Below are positions 8,863 to 16,893 of a stretch of DNA of 64,000 nucleotides, piece after piece. The position numbers and the translations under genes were made by a program. Origin of the DNA: UBA7672 sp047601145 (lineage in GTDB: Bacteria > Pseudomonadota > Alphaproteobacteria > Caulobacterales > Hyphomonadaceae); assembly GCA_047601145.1 (NCBI GenBank), contig JASGJW010000002.1:124001-188000 (forward strand), written 5' to 3'. How positions within the stretch are numbered: position 1 is the first letter of the stretch; each line of letters begins with the position of its first letter. Below the pieces are notes generated by a model. It saw only the letters and a program-made list of their open reading frames with translations. It did no database searches and was not told where the DNA came from.

Positions 8863-9384
8863 ATGCGCGGATATCTGTTTGCTGCATTCTTAAGCGCCGC
8901 CGGCCTAAGCGCATACGCTCAATCATCATCGCCTCGGCTGACCTATGACGGATTTGGCGCCGTGCGCGTCGGCATGATGGAAGCTGAAGCCATCGGGAAG
9001 GAAGGCTTCATTCCCGAGCCCCGTCCACTCGACAAAGACTCTTTGCGAGAATGGGAGGGTTGCCATTACGCGGAGTTCACCGCGAAGCACGTTTACGCTC
9101 TCGTTGTCGATGGACGCGTGGGAAGCATCGTTATTGGTAAGAACAGCGGTGTACAGACCGACAGCGGCATCAGCATCGGCGATGACGAAGCCAGGGTACG
9201 CAAGGCGTATGCGGGCCTTCGCCGCACGCCTGCGCCTTACGTCATAGAGCCAGAGCACGAACTCTACTTCCAACCTGGCGGCCGGAACGAAAACGGGTTT
9301 CGTTTCTCCATCGACGCGGATGAAAGAGTTAGCAAGATCTACGCTGGCAACGGGTCCATCGAAAACATGGAGGGCTGTTCTTGA
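8863..9384 (+). CDS. periplasmic protein of unknown function
   Basis: 173 residues from ATG 8863, preceded by GAGGGGAC; an in-frame TTG at 8839 is less likely. The first 20 residues form a signal peptide ending 'LSAYAQ', followed by 'LTYDGFGAVRVGM', a start seen in several small secreted proteobacterial proteins. Two cysteines ('EGCHY' and the C-terminal 'EGCS') could pair. I do not recognise a named family. Codon use and GC are visibly less biased than in neighbouring genes, as in the next two genes. Confidence 0.6.
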   Translation: MRGYLFAAFLSAAGLSAYAQSSSPRLTYDGFGAVRVGMMEAEAIGKEGFIPEPRPLDKDSLREWEGCHYAEFTAKHVYALVVDGRVGSIVIGKNSGVQTDSGISIGDDEARVRKAYAGLRRTPAPYVIEPEHELYFQPGGRNENGFRFSIDADERVSKIYAGNGSIENMEGCS

Positions 9385-9520
9385 TCTGCCGCGCGTCTGG
9401 ACGTCCGGAATCGGCGAGAGCCCGACCGACTAATGGATGTCGTCGAAGGGCCGAGGTGGCCCACTGTTGCCGGTCGAATTCAGATGATAATTTGTCGAAA
9501 GGTCGGTGAGGGGCGCAGCG

Positions 9521-9817
9521 ATGAGTCTGGACGTTTACATTGCGTGCGCAGGCGCGGCGATGTTGCCCGCCGACCTTCCGACTGACGTTAGCTGGAAATC
9601 CTACGATAGCGGCTACTATACGACCGACAATCTGCAGGAAAATTGGCGCATTGACGTTTGGGTGTTGACGAAGCCTAAGCAACTCGAAGGCTTGAAGCTG
9701 CCTGAAGGGACAAAGTCTGTCGTCGGAATCTCCATCCAAGGCAGCAACAAGGGTGATGGGATAGCTCAAAACGTCGTTGATCGGATTTCCGCTCGCTGTC
9801 GTGGCGCGCTTCTCTGA
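9521..9817 (+). CDS. hypothetical protein, 98 residues
   Basis: Starts at ATG 9521 behind a GGTGAGGGG site; a GTG at 9506 is in frame but less likely. The protein has no signal peptide or membrane segment and is rich in Trp and Tyr ('SWKSYDSGYYTTDN', 'NWRIDVWVL'). I recognise no family. The base composition is lower in GC than the surrounding genome. It lies between two other orphan genes on the same strand, with gaps of more than 120 bp, so an operon is unlikely. Confidence 0.5.
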   Translation: MSLDVYIACAGAAMLPADLPTDVSWKSYDSGYYTTDNLQENWRIDVWVLTKPKQLEGLKLPEGTKSVVGISIQGSNKGDGIAQNVVDRISARCRGALL

Positions 9818-9912
9818 CCCGATCACAACGCGAGATCGAGGTGTCTTGCAGGCTGGCCCAGAAAGTAGCGTGCCCCTGATCAAACCGAGTGGCAGTCTCC
9901 GGCGAAAGATAG

Positions 9913-9930
9913 ACCGGAAGAAATTCCGGT
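9913..9930 (+). other. stem-loop with GAAA tetraloop just before a start site
   Basis: ACCGGAA-GAAA-TTCCGGT is a perfect 7-bp stem closed by a GNRA tetraloop. It abuts the GGGAG ribosome binding site of the gene starting at 9941. It could influence translation of that gene or simply be chance; there is no T-run, so it is not a terminator. Confidence 0.4.
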
Positions 9931-9940
9931 GGGAGCCCTG

Positions 9941-10390
9941 ATGCCTCGACCTTGGACGTACCCCATTGTCGTCACGAGCGAGCTCGGCGGCGTCGCGGTG
10001 GTGGACGATGACCGGAAATTTCATAGGGGCATGCCCCGAGATCTGCACACAAAGCAGTATGTCGGGCTGACGATCTTTGATGCGTCATTGAAAAGTTGGC
10101 GAACCACTGGAGCGCGCGTCGTCGGTGGACGGACAGGGCTCATTGATAGCCTGCCTTTCAAGAGCCGTCGCGACATCGAGTATGACGTACTGCAGCTGGG
10201 AAGCTATACACTCGACGAGATCAGGGATCACATTCAGCGTATTGTCGACGGCAATCCGGTACTTTGGGAACTGGAAGTGGAGGCTCCAGAGTTCAAGCGC
10301 TACATCGCTGAAACCACATCGTTTGGCAGCCTCTCGAGTCGCATTCGGCAATTCCTGACTGGGAAGATGCAGTCTTTCCCAGACCACTGA
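9941..10390 (+). CDS. hypothetical protein, 149 residues
   Basis: Starts at ATG 9941 with GGGAG seven bases upstream; an in-frame GTG at 9929 lies inside the hairpin. No signal peptide or membrane helix is seen. The middle has a mixed strand/helix pattern ('YVGLTIFDASLKSWRTTGA', 'YTLDEIRDHIQRIVD'). I do not recognise it. Like its two upstream neighbours it has lower GC and less biased codon use than the flanking genes, which suggests acquired DNA. Confidence 0.5.
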   Translation: MPRPWTYPIVVTSELGGVAVVDDDRKFHRGMPRDLHTKQYVGLTIFDASLKSWRTTGARVVGGRTGLIDSLPFKSRRDIEYDVLQLGSYTLDEIRDHIQRIVDGNPVLWELEVEAPEFKRYIAETTSFGSLSSRIRQFLTGKMQSFPDH

Positions 10391-10686
10391 CCCGTTTCGA
10401 ACGTCAGGTTTCGGCGAAGCCCGATCTCACGATCACCAACACCACCAAGCGGTCGTTCGAAGTCCCCTACCGCCGCAGGCAGGGGAGGTGGATCGCACCG
10501 TCTTCGTCGCGAGACCGAGCGGGCTGCGCGCTCGCGCGCGGACCTCCCTCACATCTTCTTGTCCCAAATCAACCGCCAATCACCTGATAAGCTTGCAGCT
10601 TCCGGGAGCGCACCCGCTTGCCTGTTCCCGCCATTCCGCCTTAGCTCCTCGCCAAAAGCGGCCCGACCGCCACGAGGGAGAGATAC
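10391..10686. other. gene-free stretch between an orphan gene and the DUF3089 hydrolase gene
   Basis: About 300 bases with no convincing reading frame. It contains imperfect GC-rich inverted repeats (around 10467-10490 and 10522-10545) that could be a terminator for the upstream gene. The downstream promoter must lie near its end, where GAGGGAGAGATAC forms the ribosome binding site of the next gene. I see no RNA gene. Confidence 0.4.
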
Positions 10687-11877
10687 ATGCGTCGACTTTT
10701 CACCTGTGCAGCCGCAGCCGCCGTGCTCGCCATAGCCGGCCTCGCCAGCGCAGCTCCGGCGCCGCCCGCTGTCGATGTCGCGCACGCCGATTTCGGCAAC
10801 GGCGATCTCTGGCTCTGCCGTCCTGACCTGAAGGACAACAAGTGCAAGATCGACCTCGACGCCACCGTGATCGGCACGGACGGAAAGACGAAGGTCGAGA
10901 AGTTCAAGGCTGCAACCGATCCCAAGGTCGACTGCTTCTTCGTCTACCCGACCGTCTCGCTCGATCCGGGTTGGGCCTCCGACTGGACCGTCGACAAGAT
11001 GGAGATCGATGACATCAAGCTGCAGTTCGCGCGCTATGGCGCCGTGTGCCGCCAGTTCGCGCCGATCTATCGTCAGACGACGCTCACCGCGCTGCGCGTC
11101 GCCTCGGGTGGCCCGGCTCCGGCGGGAGAACGCCTGCCGCAAGGCGTCGGCGGCTACAATGATGTGGTCGATGCCTGGAACTGGTACATGGCGAACGAGA
11201 ACAAGGGCCGCGGCGTGATCCTCGTCGGTCATTCGCAGGGCGCCGGCGTCATCGCTCGCCTCATCGCCAACGAGATCGAAGGCAAGCCGGCCGAGAAACA
11301 GTTCATCTCGGGCGTCATCCTCGGTTCGAGCGTGATGATCCCGCCCGGCAAGCTCACTGGCGGCACCTTTAAGGCGATCCCACTCTGTACGGCGGAAGAC
11401 CAGACCGGCTGCGTGATCAGCTATGCCTCCTTCCGCGACTCCAATCCGCCGCCGGCGACCTCGAACTTCGGCAAGTCGCGCAACGGCAATGTCGCCGCTT
11501 GCACGAACCCCGCTGCGCTCGCGACCGGGAAGGGCACGCCGGATTCATATTGGCTCGCCAAGGGCTTCCTCAACGGTTCGGGCGGGGCAACGCAACCCGC
11601 CTGGGCGACCCCCGAGCCGAAGGTTGCGACGCCCTTCGTGAAGACGCCCGGCCTCGTGTCGACGCAGTGCGTTTCCAAGGGTGATTTCAGCTATCTCGAA
11701 ATGCATGTGAACGCCGATCCCAACGACGCCCGCACTGACGAACTCGGCGGCGAAGTGATCCGCGCGACCGGGCCTGATCTCAACTGGGGCCTCCACCTGC
11801 TCGACGTCGACCATTCCATGGGCGACCTCATCCGCATCGCGGGTAAGCAGGCGGCTGCGTGGACGAAGGCTCATTGA
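10687..11877 (+). CDS. secreted DUF3089 alpha/beta-hydrolase-like protein
   Basis: 396 residues with a signal peptide (cleavage after about residue 22, 'LASAAP'). The 'DCFFVYPTVSLD' segment near residue 75 and the nucleophile elbow 'VGHSQGAGV' (Ser near 180) mark the DUF3089 branch of alpha/beta hydrolases. The 'DLNWGLHLLDVDHSMGDL' end supplies a plausible catalytic His. Members are presumed esterases or lipases; the substrate is unknown. The start has an excellent GAGGGAGAG site. It stands alone. Confidence 0.82.
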   Translation: MRRLFTCAAAAAVLAIAGLASAAPAPPAVDVAHADFGNGDLWLCRPDLKDNKCKIDLDATVIGTDGKTKVEKFKAATDPKVDCFFVYPTVSLDPGWASDWTVDKMEIDDIKLQFARYGAVCRQFAPIYRQTTLTALRVASGGPAPAGERLPQGVGGYNDVVDAWNWYMANENKGRGVILVGHSQGAGVIARLIANEIEGKPAEKQFISGVILGSSVMIPPGKLTGGTFKAIPLCTAEDQTGCVISYASFRDSNPPPATSNFGKSRNGNVAACTNPAALATGKGTPDSYWLAKGFLNGSGGATQPAWATPEPKVATPFVKTPGLVSTQCVSKGDFSYLEMHVNADPNDARTDELGGEVIRATGPDLNWGLHLLDVDHSMGDLIRIAGKQAAAWTKAH

Positions 11878-12181
11878 GGACGGGCGAGGGGGCCCCGCCG
11901 GTCCTGTCCTGTGGATCGGTTGGGCCATTCCGTGCGCGGAATATCAAGAATAGGCCTTTTGAATCAGCGGATTAACCGTGATTACGGTCTTGCAAGGGTG
12001 CGGCTAAATGCGCTCCCAACGGGCTGCAAGAGGATTGGTAGGGTCCTTGCTGCACCGCCGAAACGGGCCTAGGTGAGCGGCCCGTCGGCGCTGGGTGCAG
12101 CGTCGCGTGAACCTTTCAGAAGCCGAAGCGTTGTATTGCCCTCGTGTAATCCAACGCAGAAGCGTTGCTGGTGGTGTTTGG
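11878..12181. other. gene-free stretch before the DUF4112 gene
   Basis: About 300 bases of lower GC than average, with a TTAACC motif in 'GGATTAACCGTGATTACGG' (about 11970-11988) and two short similar segments carrying GAAGC..GCGTTG around 12118 and 12156. The DUF4112 reading frame is open back to GTG 12095, so part of this could be coding. No RNA gene or terminator stands out. Confidence 0.35.
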
Positions 12182-12568
12182 ATGCCTAACAAATGTGATG
12201 GCGTAGCGAAGCTCAAGAAACTTGAGCAACGCCTCGACCGCAAGTTCTCGGTGCTCGGCATCGAGTTCGGAACGGACGCCATCGTTGGCCTCGTCCCGTT
12301 CGTCGGCGACGTGATCACCTCGCTCACCGGGCTCTACATCATCCACCAGGCCCGCAAGCTCGGCGCGACCCAGTGGACGATCACCCGCATGTTCATCAAC
12401 TGGGGCATCGACACCGCGATCGGCGCGATCCCGGTTGTGGGCGATATCTTCGACGTCATGTTCAAGTCGAACACGAAGAACGTGAAGCTCCTGATCGCCG
12501 ATCTCGAGAAGCGCGCCGTCGAACTGCGCGAAGTGAACCGCGAACAGCGCCTCGCCGCCGCAGCCTAG
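12182..12568 (+). CDS. DUF4112 domain membrane protein
   Basis: 128 residues from ATG 12182; an in-frame GTG at 12095 would add 29 poorly composed residues. The pattern 'LDRKFSVLGIEFGTDAIVGLVPFVGD' followed by 'TRMFINWGIDTAIGAIPVVGDIFD' is the DUF4112 signature: two similar hydrophobic, Gly-rich hairpins each ending in P-x-VGD. The function of the family is unknown. The gene converges with the DUF1003 gene, and the two stop codons share CTAG at 12565-12568. Confidence 0.8.
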   Translation: MPNKCDGVAKLKKLEQRLDRKFSVLGIEFGTDAIVGLVPFVGDVITSLTGLYIIHQARKLGATQWTITRMFINWGIDTAIGAIPVVGDIFDVMFKSNTKNVKLLIADLEKRAVELREVNREQRLAAAA

Positions 12569-13116
12569 TTCTTACCGCCAAGCCTTCCCACATCGTCCAC
12601 GAGCTTCGACAGTTTTGCGTCGATTGCATCCGCGCGCGCCAGCAGGTCGCCTTCACGCAACGCGTCAAGCTTGTCGTGCAGCAGCATGATCTCCAGTTCC
12701 GCGCGGAGGTTCACGACATAGTCGTGTTCGGCTGCTGCGCGGTCGACCGCGGCCTGGCGGTTCTGGCTCATCATGATGATGGGCGCCTGCACGGCGGCGA
12801 GCATGGAAAGAATGAGATTGAGGAAGATGAAGGGGTAGGGATCGAAGGCGTTCGAGGACCCAAGCAGCAGGTTGGCGCCCACCCACAGCAGAAGCGCCGC
12901 GCCGAAGCCGATGATGAAATTCCACGATCCGCCGACCTTCGCGACATTGTCAGCCAGCTTCTGCCAGCGATCCCGGTCATCAAGATGGCCTAGCGGCCCC
13001 AGCCCCGTCGGCTTCTGGTCCGCGATCAGGTCGATCACGCTCTTCTTGCGGTTGGAGAGGGTTGAATAGGAGCAGTTCAGCAGGTCCTGGGCCAGGTGCT
13101 CGCGGAGGTCGATCAT
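12565..13116 (-). CDS. DUF1003 domain membrane protein
   Basis: 183 residues. The centre has two membrane helices, 'FIIGFGAALLLWVGANLL' and 'FIFLNLILSMLAAVQAPIIMM', followed by 'SQNRQAAVDRAAAEHDY'. This is the DUF1003 hallmark: Asn-Arg then a conserved helix with Asp and His. The C terminus is a predicted coiled coil. The role is unknown. It is encoded opposite ctrA's neighbourhood but transcribed separately from it (a ctrA terminator lies between). Confidence 0.85.
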   Translation of the reverse strand: MIDLREHLAQDLLNCSYSTLSNRKKSVIDLIADQKPTGLGPLGHLDDRDRWQKLADNVAKVGGSWNFIIGFGAALLLWVGANLLLGSSNAFDPYPFIFLNLILSMLAAVQAPIIMMSQNRQAAVDRAAAEHDYVVNLRAELEIMLLHDKLDALREGDLLARADAIDAKLSKLVDDVGRLGGKN

Positions 13117-13227
13117 GGGTGTCTCTTCGGTTGTGCAGGCCTGTCCAGCCTAGCACGTCCGATTGATCAGCAATGACATTGATCCACGATGACAGGGGCC
13201 TGAAAAGCGCGAGACCAAAAAGCGAAA

Positions 13228-13251
13228 GGGCGAAGCCGCAAGGCCTCGCCC
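13228..13251 (-). terminator. terminator downstream of ctrA
   Basis: On the minus strand GGGCGAGGCC-TTGC-GGCTTCGCCC forms a 10-bp stem with one G:T pair, followed by a T-rich tail (TTTCGCTTTTTGG). It lies 35 bases after the ctrA stop codon. Confidence 0.8.
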
Positions 13252-13285
13252 TCTCTTGTGTTGGTCAGTCCATGGGCCGGAAAGC

Positions 13286-13999
13286 CTAGGCGGCTTTCTC
13301 GGCGAGCGCGGCGGCCACGCGGGGATCCGGATCCCGCAGGACGTAGCCACGGCCCCACACGGTTTCGATGAAGTGGTCACCGCCGGTGGCCTGCGCGAGC
13401 TTCTTGCGCAGTTTGCAGATGAACACGTCGATGATCTTGAGTTCCGGCTCGTCCATGCCGCCGTAGAGGTGGTTGAGGAACATCTCTTTCGTGAGCGTCG
13501 TGCCCTTGCGGAGCGAGAGCAGCTCGAACATCTGGTATTCTTTGCCGGTGAGGTGAACACGGTTGTTGTTCACTTCGACGGTCTTGGCATCCAGGTTCAC
13601 GATGATATCGCCGGTGCGGATCACGCTCTCGGCGTGGCCTTTCGAGCGGCGGACGATCGCGGTGATGCGGGCGATCAGCTCGTCCTTGGCGAACGGCTTG
13701 GTGAGATAATCGTCGGCGCCGTAGCCGAGCGTCTTCACCTTCGCTTCGATGTCGGGGTTGGCCGACAGGATCAGCACGGGCGTGTTCACGCGCGACATGC
13801 GAAGCTGCTTCAGAACCTCGTATCCGGAGATATCCGGCAGGCCGAGATCCAGGATGATGAGGTCGTATTCGTAGACCTTACCCAGGTCGACGCCTTCCTC
13901 GCCCAGATCGGTGGTGAAGATGTTGAAGCCGGCGCCCTTCAGCATCAGTTCGATGCTTCGAGCGGTCTGCTCATCATCCTCGATCAACAGGACCCGCAT
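13286..13999 (-). CDS. ctrA: cell-cycle master regulator CtrA
   Basis: 237 residues, an OmpR/PhoB-type response regulator. Receiver with 'LLIEDDEQTARS', phospho-Asp51 in 'LIILDLGLPDISGYEVL' and 'YLTKPFAKDELIARI'. Winged-helix output domain ending 'IETVWGRGYVLRDP', with the 'LHGGMDEPELKIIDVF'-type segment (here LYGGMDEPELKIIDVF) typical of CtrA. A divergent, Ala-rich tail ends in EKAA, reminiscent of the CtrA degradation tag. CtrA-P binds TTAA-N7-TTAA sites, activates flagellar genes and, in Caulobacter, blocks the origin. GGGAGAGACGTA precedes the ATG. The promoter region carries five GANTC sites. SciP, its inhibitor, is at 26296-26565. Confidence 0.97.
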   Translation of the reverse strand: MRVLLIEDDEQTARSIELMLKGAGFNIFTTDLGEEGVDLGKVYEYDLIILDLGLPDISGYEVLKQLRMSRVNTPVLILSANPDIEAKVKTLGYGADDYLTKPFAKDELIARITAIVRRSKGHAESVIRTGDIIVNLDAKTVEVNNNRVHLTGKEYQMFELLSLRKGTTLTKEMFLNHLYGGMDEPELKIIDVFICKLRKKLAQATGGDHFIETVWGRGYVLRDPDPRVAAALAEKAA

Positions 14000-14011
14000 T
14001 ACGTCTCTCCC

Positions 14012-14137
14012 GAATCGCGGTTGCCTTGCGGCGGTCGGTTAACCCTCGCATTAGGCCGTGAATTAGTTAACGGAATACAAACTCCGGCGGACGCCGATTC
14101 AGACTTGTTACCGTGATTCCATGAGTCGCCTAGAGTC
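14012..14137 (-). promoter_or_regulatory. ctrA promoter region with five GANTC (CcrM) sites and TTAAC half-sites
   Basis: GANTC motifs start at 14012, 14096, 14115, 14123 and 14133, five in 126 bases where chance predicts about one in 256. GANTC is the substrate of the cell-cycle methyltransferase CcrM, and in Caulobacter methylation state controls the ctrA P1 promoter. TTAACC (14039) and GTTAAC (about 14066) resemble CtrA half-sites and fit autoregulation. The region also serves the divergent fliI gene. Confidence 0.7.
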
Positions 14138-14249
14138 GAAAAATCGCGGTTTTACGAGGTTTTCGATGGTTAACGCCTCCGAAACCCGGATCGGGGCCTG
14201 ATCACGTTTCCAAAGGCCCCCGGCCAATCTTAATGACAGGCGTTGACCC

Positions 14250-15668
14250 ATGCTGGCCTCGGCCATCCGCGATCTGAAAGCGTTGGAGCCGCGCCGTCAT
14301 GAAGGCCGGGTTTCTGCGCTGGAAGGCCTGCGGATCGAGGTTTCCGGCCCCGCCGCCGCCCTGCGCCTCGGCGCGTCCGTTCGTTTCGGCGACGAAAACG
14401 GCCCGCGTGGCGAACTGGTGGGTTTCGAGGGCGACCGGGCCATTCTTCTGGCGTGCGATCCGCTCGAGGGTATCGGGCCTGGCGCCCCTGTGCACTTTAC
14501 CTCCGGCCTCGACACGGTCCGCCCGTCTGATGGCTGGCTCGGCCGCGTCATCGACGCGTTCGCCGAACCGCTCGACGGGAAGGGGCCACTGCCGGCGGGC
14601 TGGTTGCCCAAGCCCGTGCGCGCGATCCCGCCGAATGCGCAGGCCCGCGCTCGCGTCGATCAGAAGATGTCGCTCGGGGTAAAGGCCATCGACGTGTTTG
14701 CGCCCTGCGCGCGAGGGCAGCGCCTTGGCATCTTCGCGGGTTCGGGCGTCGGCAAATCGACAATCATGTCGATGCTCGCTCGCGGCGCGGATGCGGACGT
14801 CATCGTGATCGGCCTGATCGGTGAACGCGGCCGCGAGGTGCGCGAATTCATCGAGGACACGCTCGGCGCAGAAGGTCTGCAGAAATCCGTCATCATCACG
14901 GCGACATCGGATGAAGCTGCGCCGCGCCGCCGCCGCGCCGCCTGGCTTACGCTGGCTGTGGCCGAACACTTCCGCGACACTGGCAAGCAGGTCGTGTGCT
15001 TTCTCGACTCTGTGACGCGCTTCGCCATGGCGCAGCGCGAGATCGGCCTCGCCGCCGGCGAGCCGCCGACCACGCGCGGCTATACGCCATCAGTTTTCGC
15101 CGAGCTGCCGAAGCTGCTTGAGCGGGCAGGGCCTGGCCTCACCGTTCCGGAGGGCGAGAAGCAGGGCCACATCACTGGTCTCTTCACCGTTCTTGTTGAC
15201 GGCGACGACCACAACGAACCCGTGGCCGATGCCGTTCGCGCCATTCTCGATGGCCACATCACGCTCTCGCGCGCCATCGCCGAGCGTGGGCGCTTCCCCG
15301 CGGTCGACGTTCTGAAATCCATCTCGCGCCTTCAGACCCTGTTGCAGGGACCGCGCGAGAAGGAGATCGCCACCAAGGCGCGCAAGCTGATCTCGCTCTA
15401 TTCGAACATGGAAGAACTCGTTCGCATCGGCGCCTACGCCAAGGGCGCGGACGCCGAGGTGGACGAGGCCGTCCGCCTGTGGCCGCAGATCGAAGCCTTC
15501 CTGCAGCAGGATGTGTTCGAGGTCACAACGCCGGACGATGCGCTCGCTGCGCTGGAGGGCATCCTGATGCCAGCCCCGCCGCCACAGCCGCAAGCCGCTC
15601 CGCCGCGTGGACAGGCGCCCGCTCGCGCCCCGCAACGGCAGGTCGGATTGGGACGCGGCGCTAAATGA
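14250..15668 (+). CDS. fliI: flagellar export ATPase FliI
   Basis: 472 residues, F1-beta-like. Walker A 'GSGVGKST' at 164-171, 'GLIGERGREVREF' and Walker B-like 'VVCFLDSVTRFAMAQRE' are present, followed by the type III-specific 'YTPSVFAELPKLLERAG'. FliI hydrolyses ATP at the cytoplasmic face of the flagellar export gate. The C terminus is an unusual Pro/Gln/Ala-rich extension of about 35 residues. It is divergent from ctrA, an arrangement I recall from Caulobacter, and overlaps fliJ by 4 bp. No strong ribosome binding site is seen before the ATG. Confidence 0.95.
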   Translation: MLASAIRDLKALEPRRHEGRVSALEGLRIEVSGPAAALRLGASVRFGDENGPRGELVGFEGDRAILLACDPLEGIGPGAPVHFTSGLDTVRPSDGWLGRVIDAFAEPLDGKGPLPAGWLPKPVRAIPPNAQARARVDQKMSLGVKAIDVFAPCARGQRLGIFAGSGVGKSTIMSMLARGADADVIVIGLIGERGREVREFIEDTLGAEGLQKSVIITATSDEAAPRRRRAAWLTLAVAEHFRDTGKQVVCFLDSVTRFAMAQREIGLAAGEPPTTRGYTPSVFAELPKLLERAGPGLTVPEGEKQGHITGLFTVLVDGDDHNEPVADAVRAILDGHITLSRAIAERGRFPAVDVLKSISRLQTLLQGPREKEIATKARKLISLYSNMEELVRIGAYAKGADAEVDEAVRLWPQIEAFLQQDVFEVTTPDDALAALEGILMPAPPPQPQAAPPRGQAPARAPQRQVGLGRGAK

Positions 15669-16081
15669 AATCGCTTCACACGCTCCTAAAGGTCGCCCAA
15701 CGCCGCATGGATGAACTCGGCGTCGAGGCCGCGAAGATCCAACAAGACATCGACGCCATCAAAGGCAAGCAGCAGGCGATCCTCGACCGTGAGAAGCAGG
15801 AGATGGCGCTGGCCGCAGGCAATTCGATGTTTGCCTCAATGCTTCCCGCCTATCGCCTGCGCGTGAAATGGCAGATCGACCAGGCTCAGCAGGAGGTCCA
15901 CGCGAAGGACGAGATGCTGGCGGACGTGCGCACACGCCTGCAGGAAGCTTATGTCGAGAAATCCAAGTTCGAGCAGCTGATCGAACAGGAGCGTGTGCGG
16001 ACTGACGCCGAGCGCGCCGCACGTGAGCAGGCCGTGCTCGACGAACTTGCGGTCAATCGTGCTGGGGCTGCAGGCAAGTAG
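15665..16081 (+). CDS. fliJ: flagellar export protein FliJ
   Basis: 138 residues, almost entirely alpha-helical with heptad patterns ('AAKIQQDIDAIKGKQQAIL', 'QAQQEVHAKDEML'). This is the two-stranded coiled-coil fold expected of FliJ, which acts as the stalk of the FliI hexamer. Sequence conservation in FliJ is low, so the call rests on the helical pattern, length and the ATGA overlap with fliI. Confidence 0.85.
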   Translation: MKSLHTLLKVAQRRMDELGVEAAKIQQDIDAIKGKQQAILDREKQEMALAAGNSMFASMLPAYRLRVKWQIDQAQQEVHAKDEMLADVRTRLQEAYVEKSKFEQLIEQERVRTDAERAAREQAVLDELAVNRAGAAGK

Positions 16082-16087
16082 TCGCGT

Positions 16088-16291
16088 TCAAGCGTTGTCG
16101 GAATGCGGCTCGCTCGCAGCCGGGGCGTCGCGGCGGCGCGTCTTGGCGACGCCGGTGATGACGCCGAAGCCGAGCAGCACGAGACCGATCACGGCGATCC
16201 ACTGATTGGAGACGCCGAGGATGCTCGCGCCAAACAGGATGCCTGCTGAAAGGATCACGAAGCCAAGCAGGTAAAGGACGAAAGAGGGCAT
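16088..16291 (-). CDS. small two-helix membrane protein
   Basis: 67 residues from the ATG at 16291, behind a GGGAGACCC site; a longer frame to 16324 has no better site. Two hydrophobic segments (about 3-24 and 29-47) are followed by a charged, Ala-rich tail. No family recognised. It is the last of three small membrane-protein genes in a row on this strand, and it converges with fliJ with a gap of 6 bp. Confidence 0.6.
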   Translation of the reverse strand: MPSFVLYLLGFVILSAGILFGASILGVSNQWIAVIGLVLLGFGVITGVAKTRRRDAPAASEPHSDNA

Positions 16292-16335
16292 GGCGGGTCT
16301 CCCGCGGTTTGCTCTGGTTGCCACAGCTCAATGCT

Positions 16336-16521
16336 TCAGCGCGACAGGCGTTCCCTGTCGATGTCCGTAGGCCGGCCAAGCTTGCGCATGACCCAGCTAA
16401 CGCCCGCCACCACTAGGAGAGCGGCGACAGCAAAGCCGACGAGCTTGAAGGCCAGACCGACCAGCAGGCCGATCACGAGGATGGCGAGGGCTGCGAACAG
16501 GATTGCGTAAATGAGACCCAT
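16336..16521 (-). CDS. small membrane protein, paralogue of the next gene upstream
   Basis: 61 residues from the ATG at 16521, with GGAG six bases upstream. The frame is open upstream to 16755, but the added residues have the composition of a shadow. Two hydrophobic helices separated by 'LAFKLVGFAV'. It resembles the 55-residue neighbour (shared pattern: short N terminus, I-L-F-A, GLxxxLxFKL/GLVLKL, VxAAxxV, W-x-R-x-L-R). This suggests a tandem duplication. Function unknown. Confidence 0.6.
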   Translation of the reverse strand: MGLIYAILFAALAILVIGLLVGLAFKLVGFAVAALLVVAGVSWVMRKLGRPTDIDRERLSR

Positions 16522-16583
16522 GCAGGCTCCGGCAAGAATGCGTCCCCACTCAATGCCTGCCGATTGGGATGGTTCCGTTGGCT

Positions 16584-16751
16584 CTAGATCGTCCCACGCC
16601 CGCGCAGCAGGCGCGACAGCCAGGTCAGAATGACGACGAAGACGGCTGCAAGCACAGCCAGCCAGATCAGCTTGAGCACCAGGCCGATGACGATCCCCGC
16701 GATCAGCGAGGCGAAGATCAGGAACAGGATGCCGTAAACAACGAGCTTCAT
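16584..16751 (-). CDS. small membrane protein, 55 residues
   Basis: Starts at the ATG at 16751 ('MKLVVYGILFLIFASLIAG'). Two hydrophobic helices are followed by 'WLSRLLRGRGTI'. It is the probable paralogue of the 61-residue gene 62 bp downstream. The N-terminal helix carries no cleavage site, so both are likely inner-membrane proteins. The gene lies just beyond the terminator of the fli-flh operon and so probably has its own promoter. Confidence 0.55.
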   Translation of the reverse strand: MKLVVYGILFLIFASLIAGIVIGLVLKLIWLAVLAAVFVVILTWLSRLLRGRGTI

Positions 16752-16823
16752 GCACTCAAGATGAGGGGGGCGAGCCCGCAACACAATGCCTTTCGGGCAC
16801 GCGCCGGCAAATCTTCAGACGGC

Positions 16824-16844
16824 AAAATGGCCGGAAACCGGCCA
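16824..16844 (-). terminator. terminator of the fliF-to-flhG operon
   Basis: Read leftwards, TGGCCGG-TTT-CCGGCCA is a perfect 7-bp stem followed by TTTT. A second hairpin, AGCCGC-GCTA-GCGGCT, lies immediately upstream (16844-16859). Both lie 35-70 bases after the flhG stop codon. Confidence 0.75.
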
Positions 16845-16893
16845 GCCGCTAGCGCGGCTGGGGCCGGTCAGGATCGGACCGATCGGATTCCAG

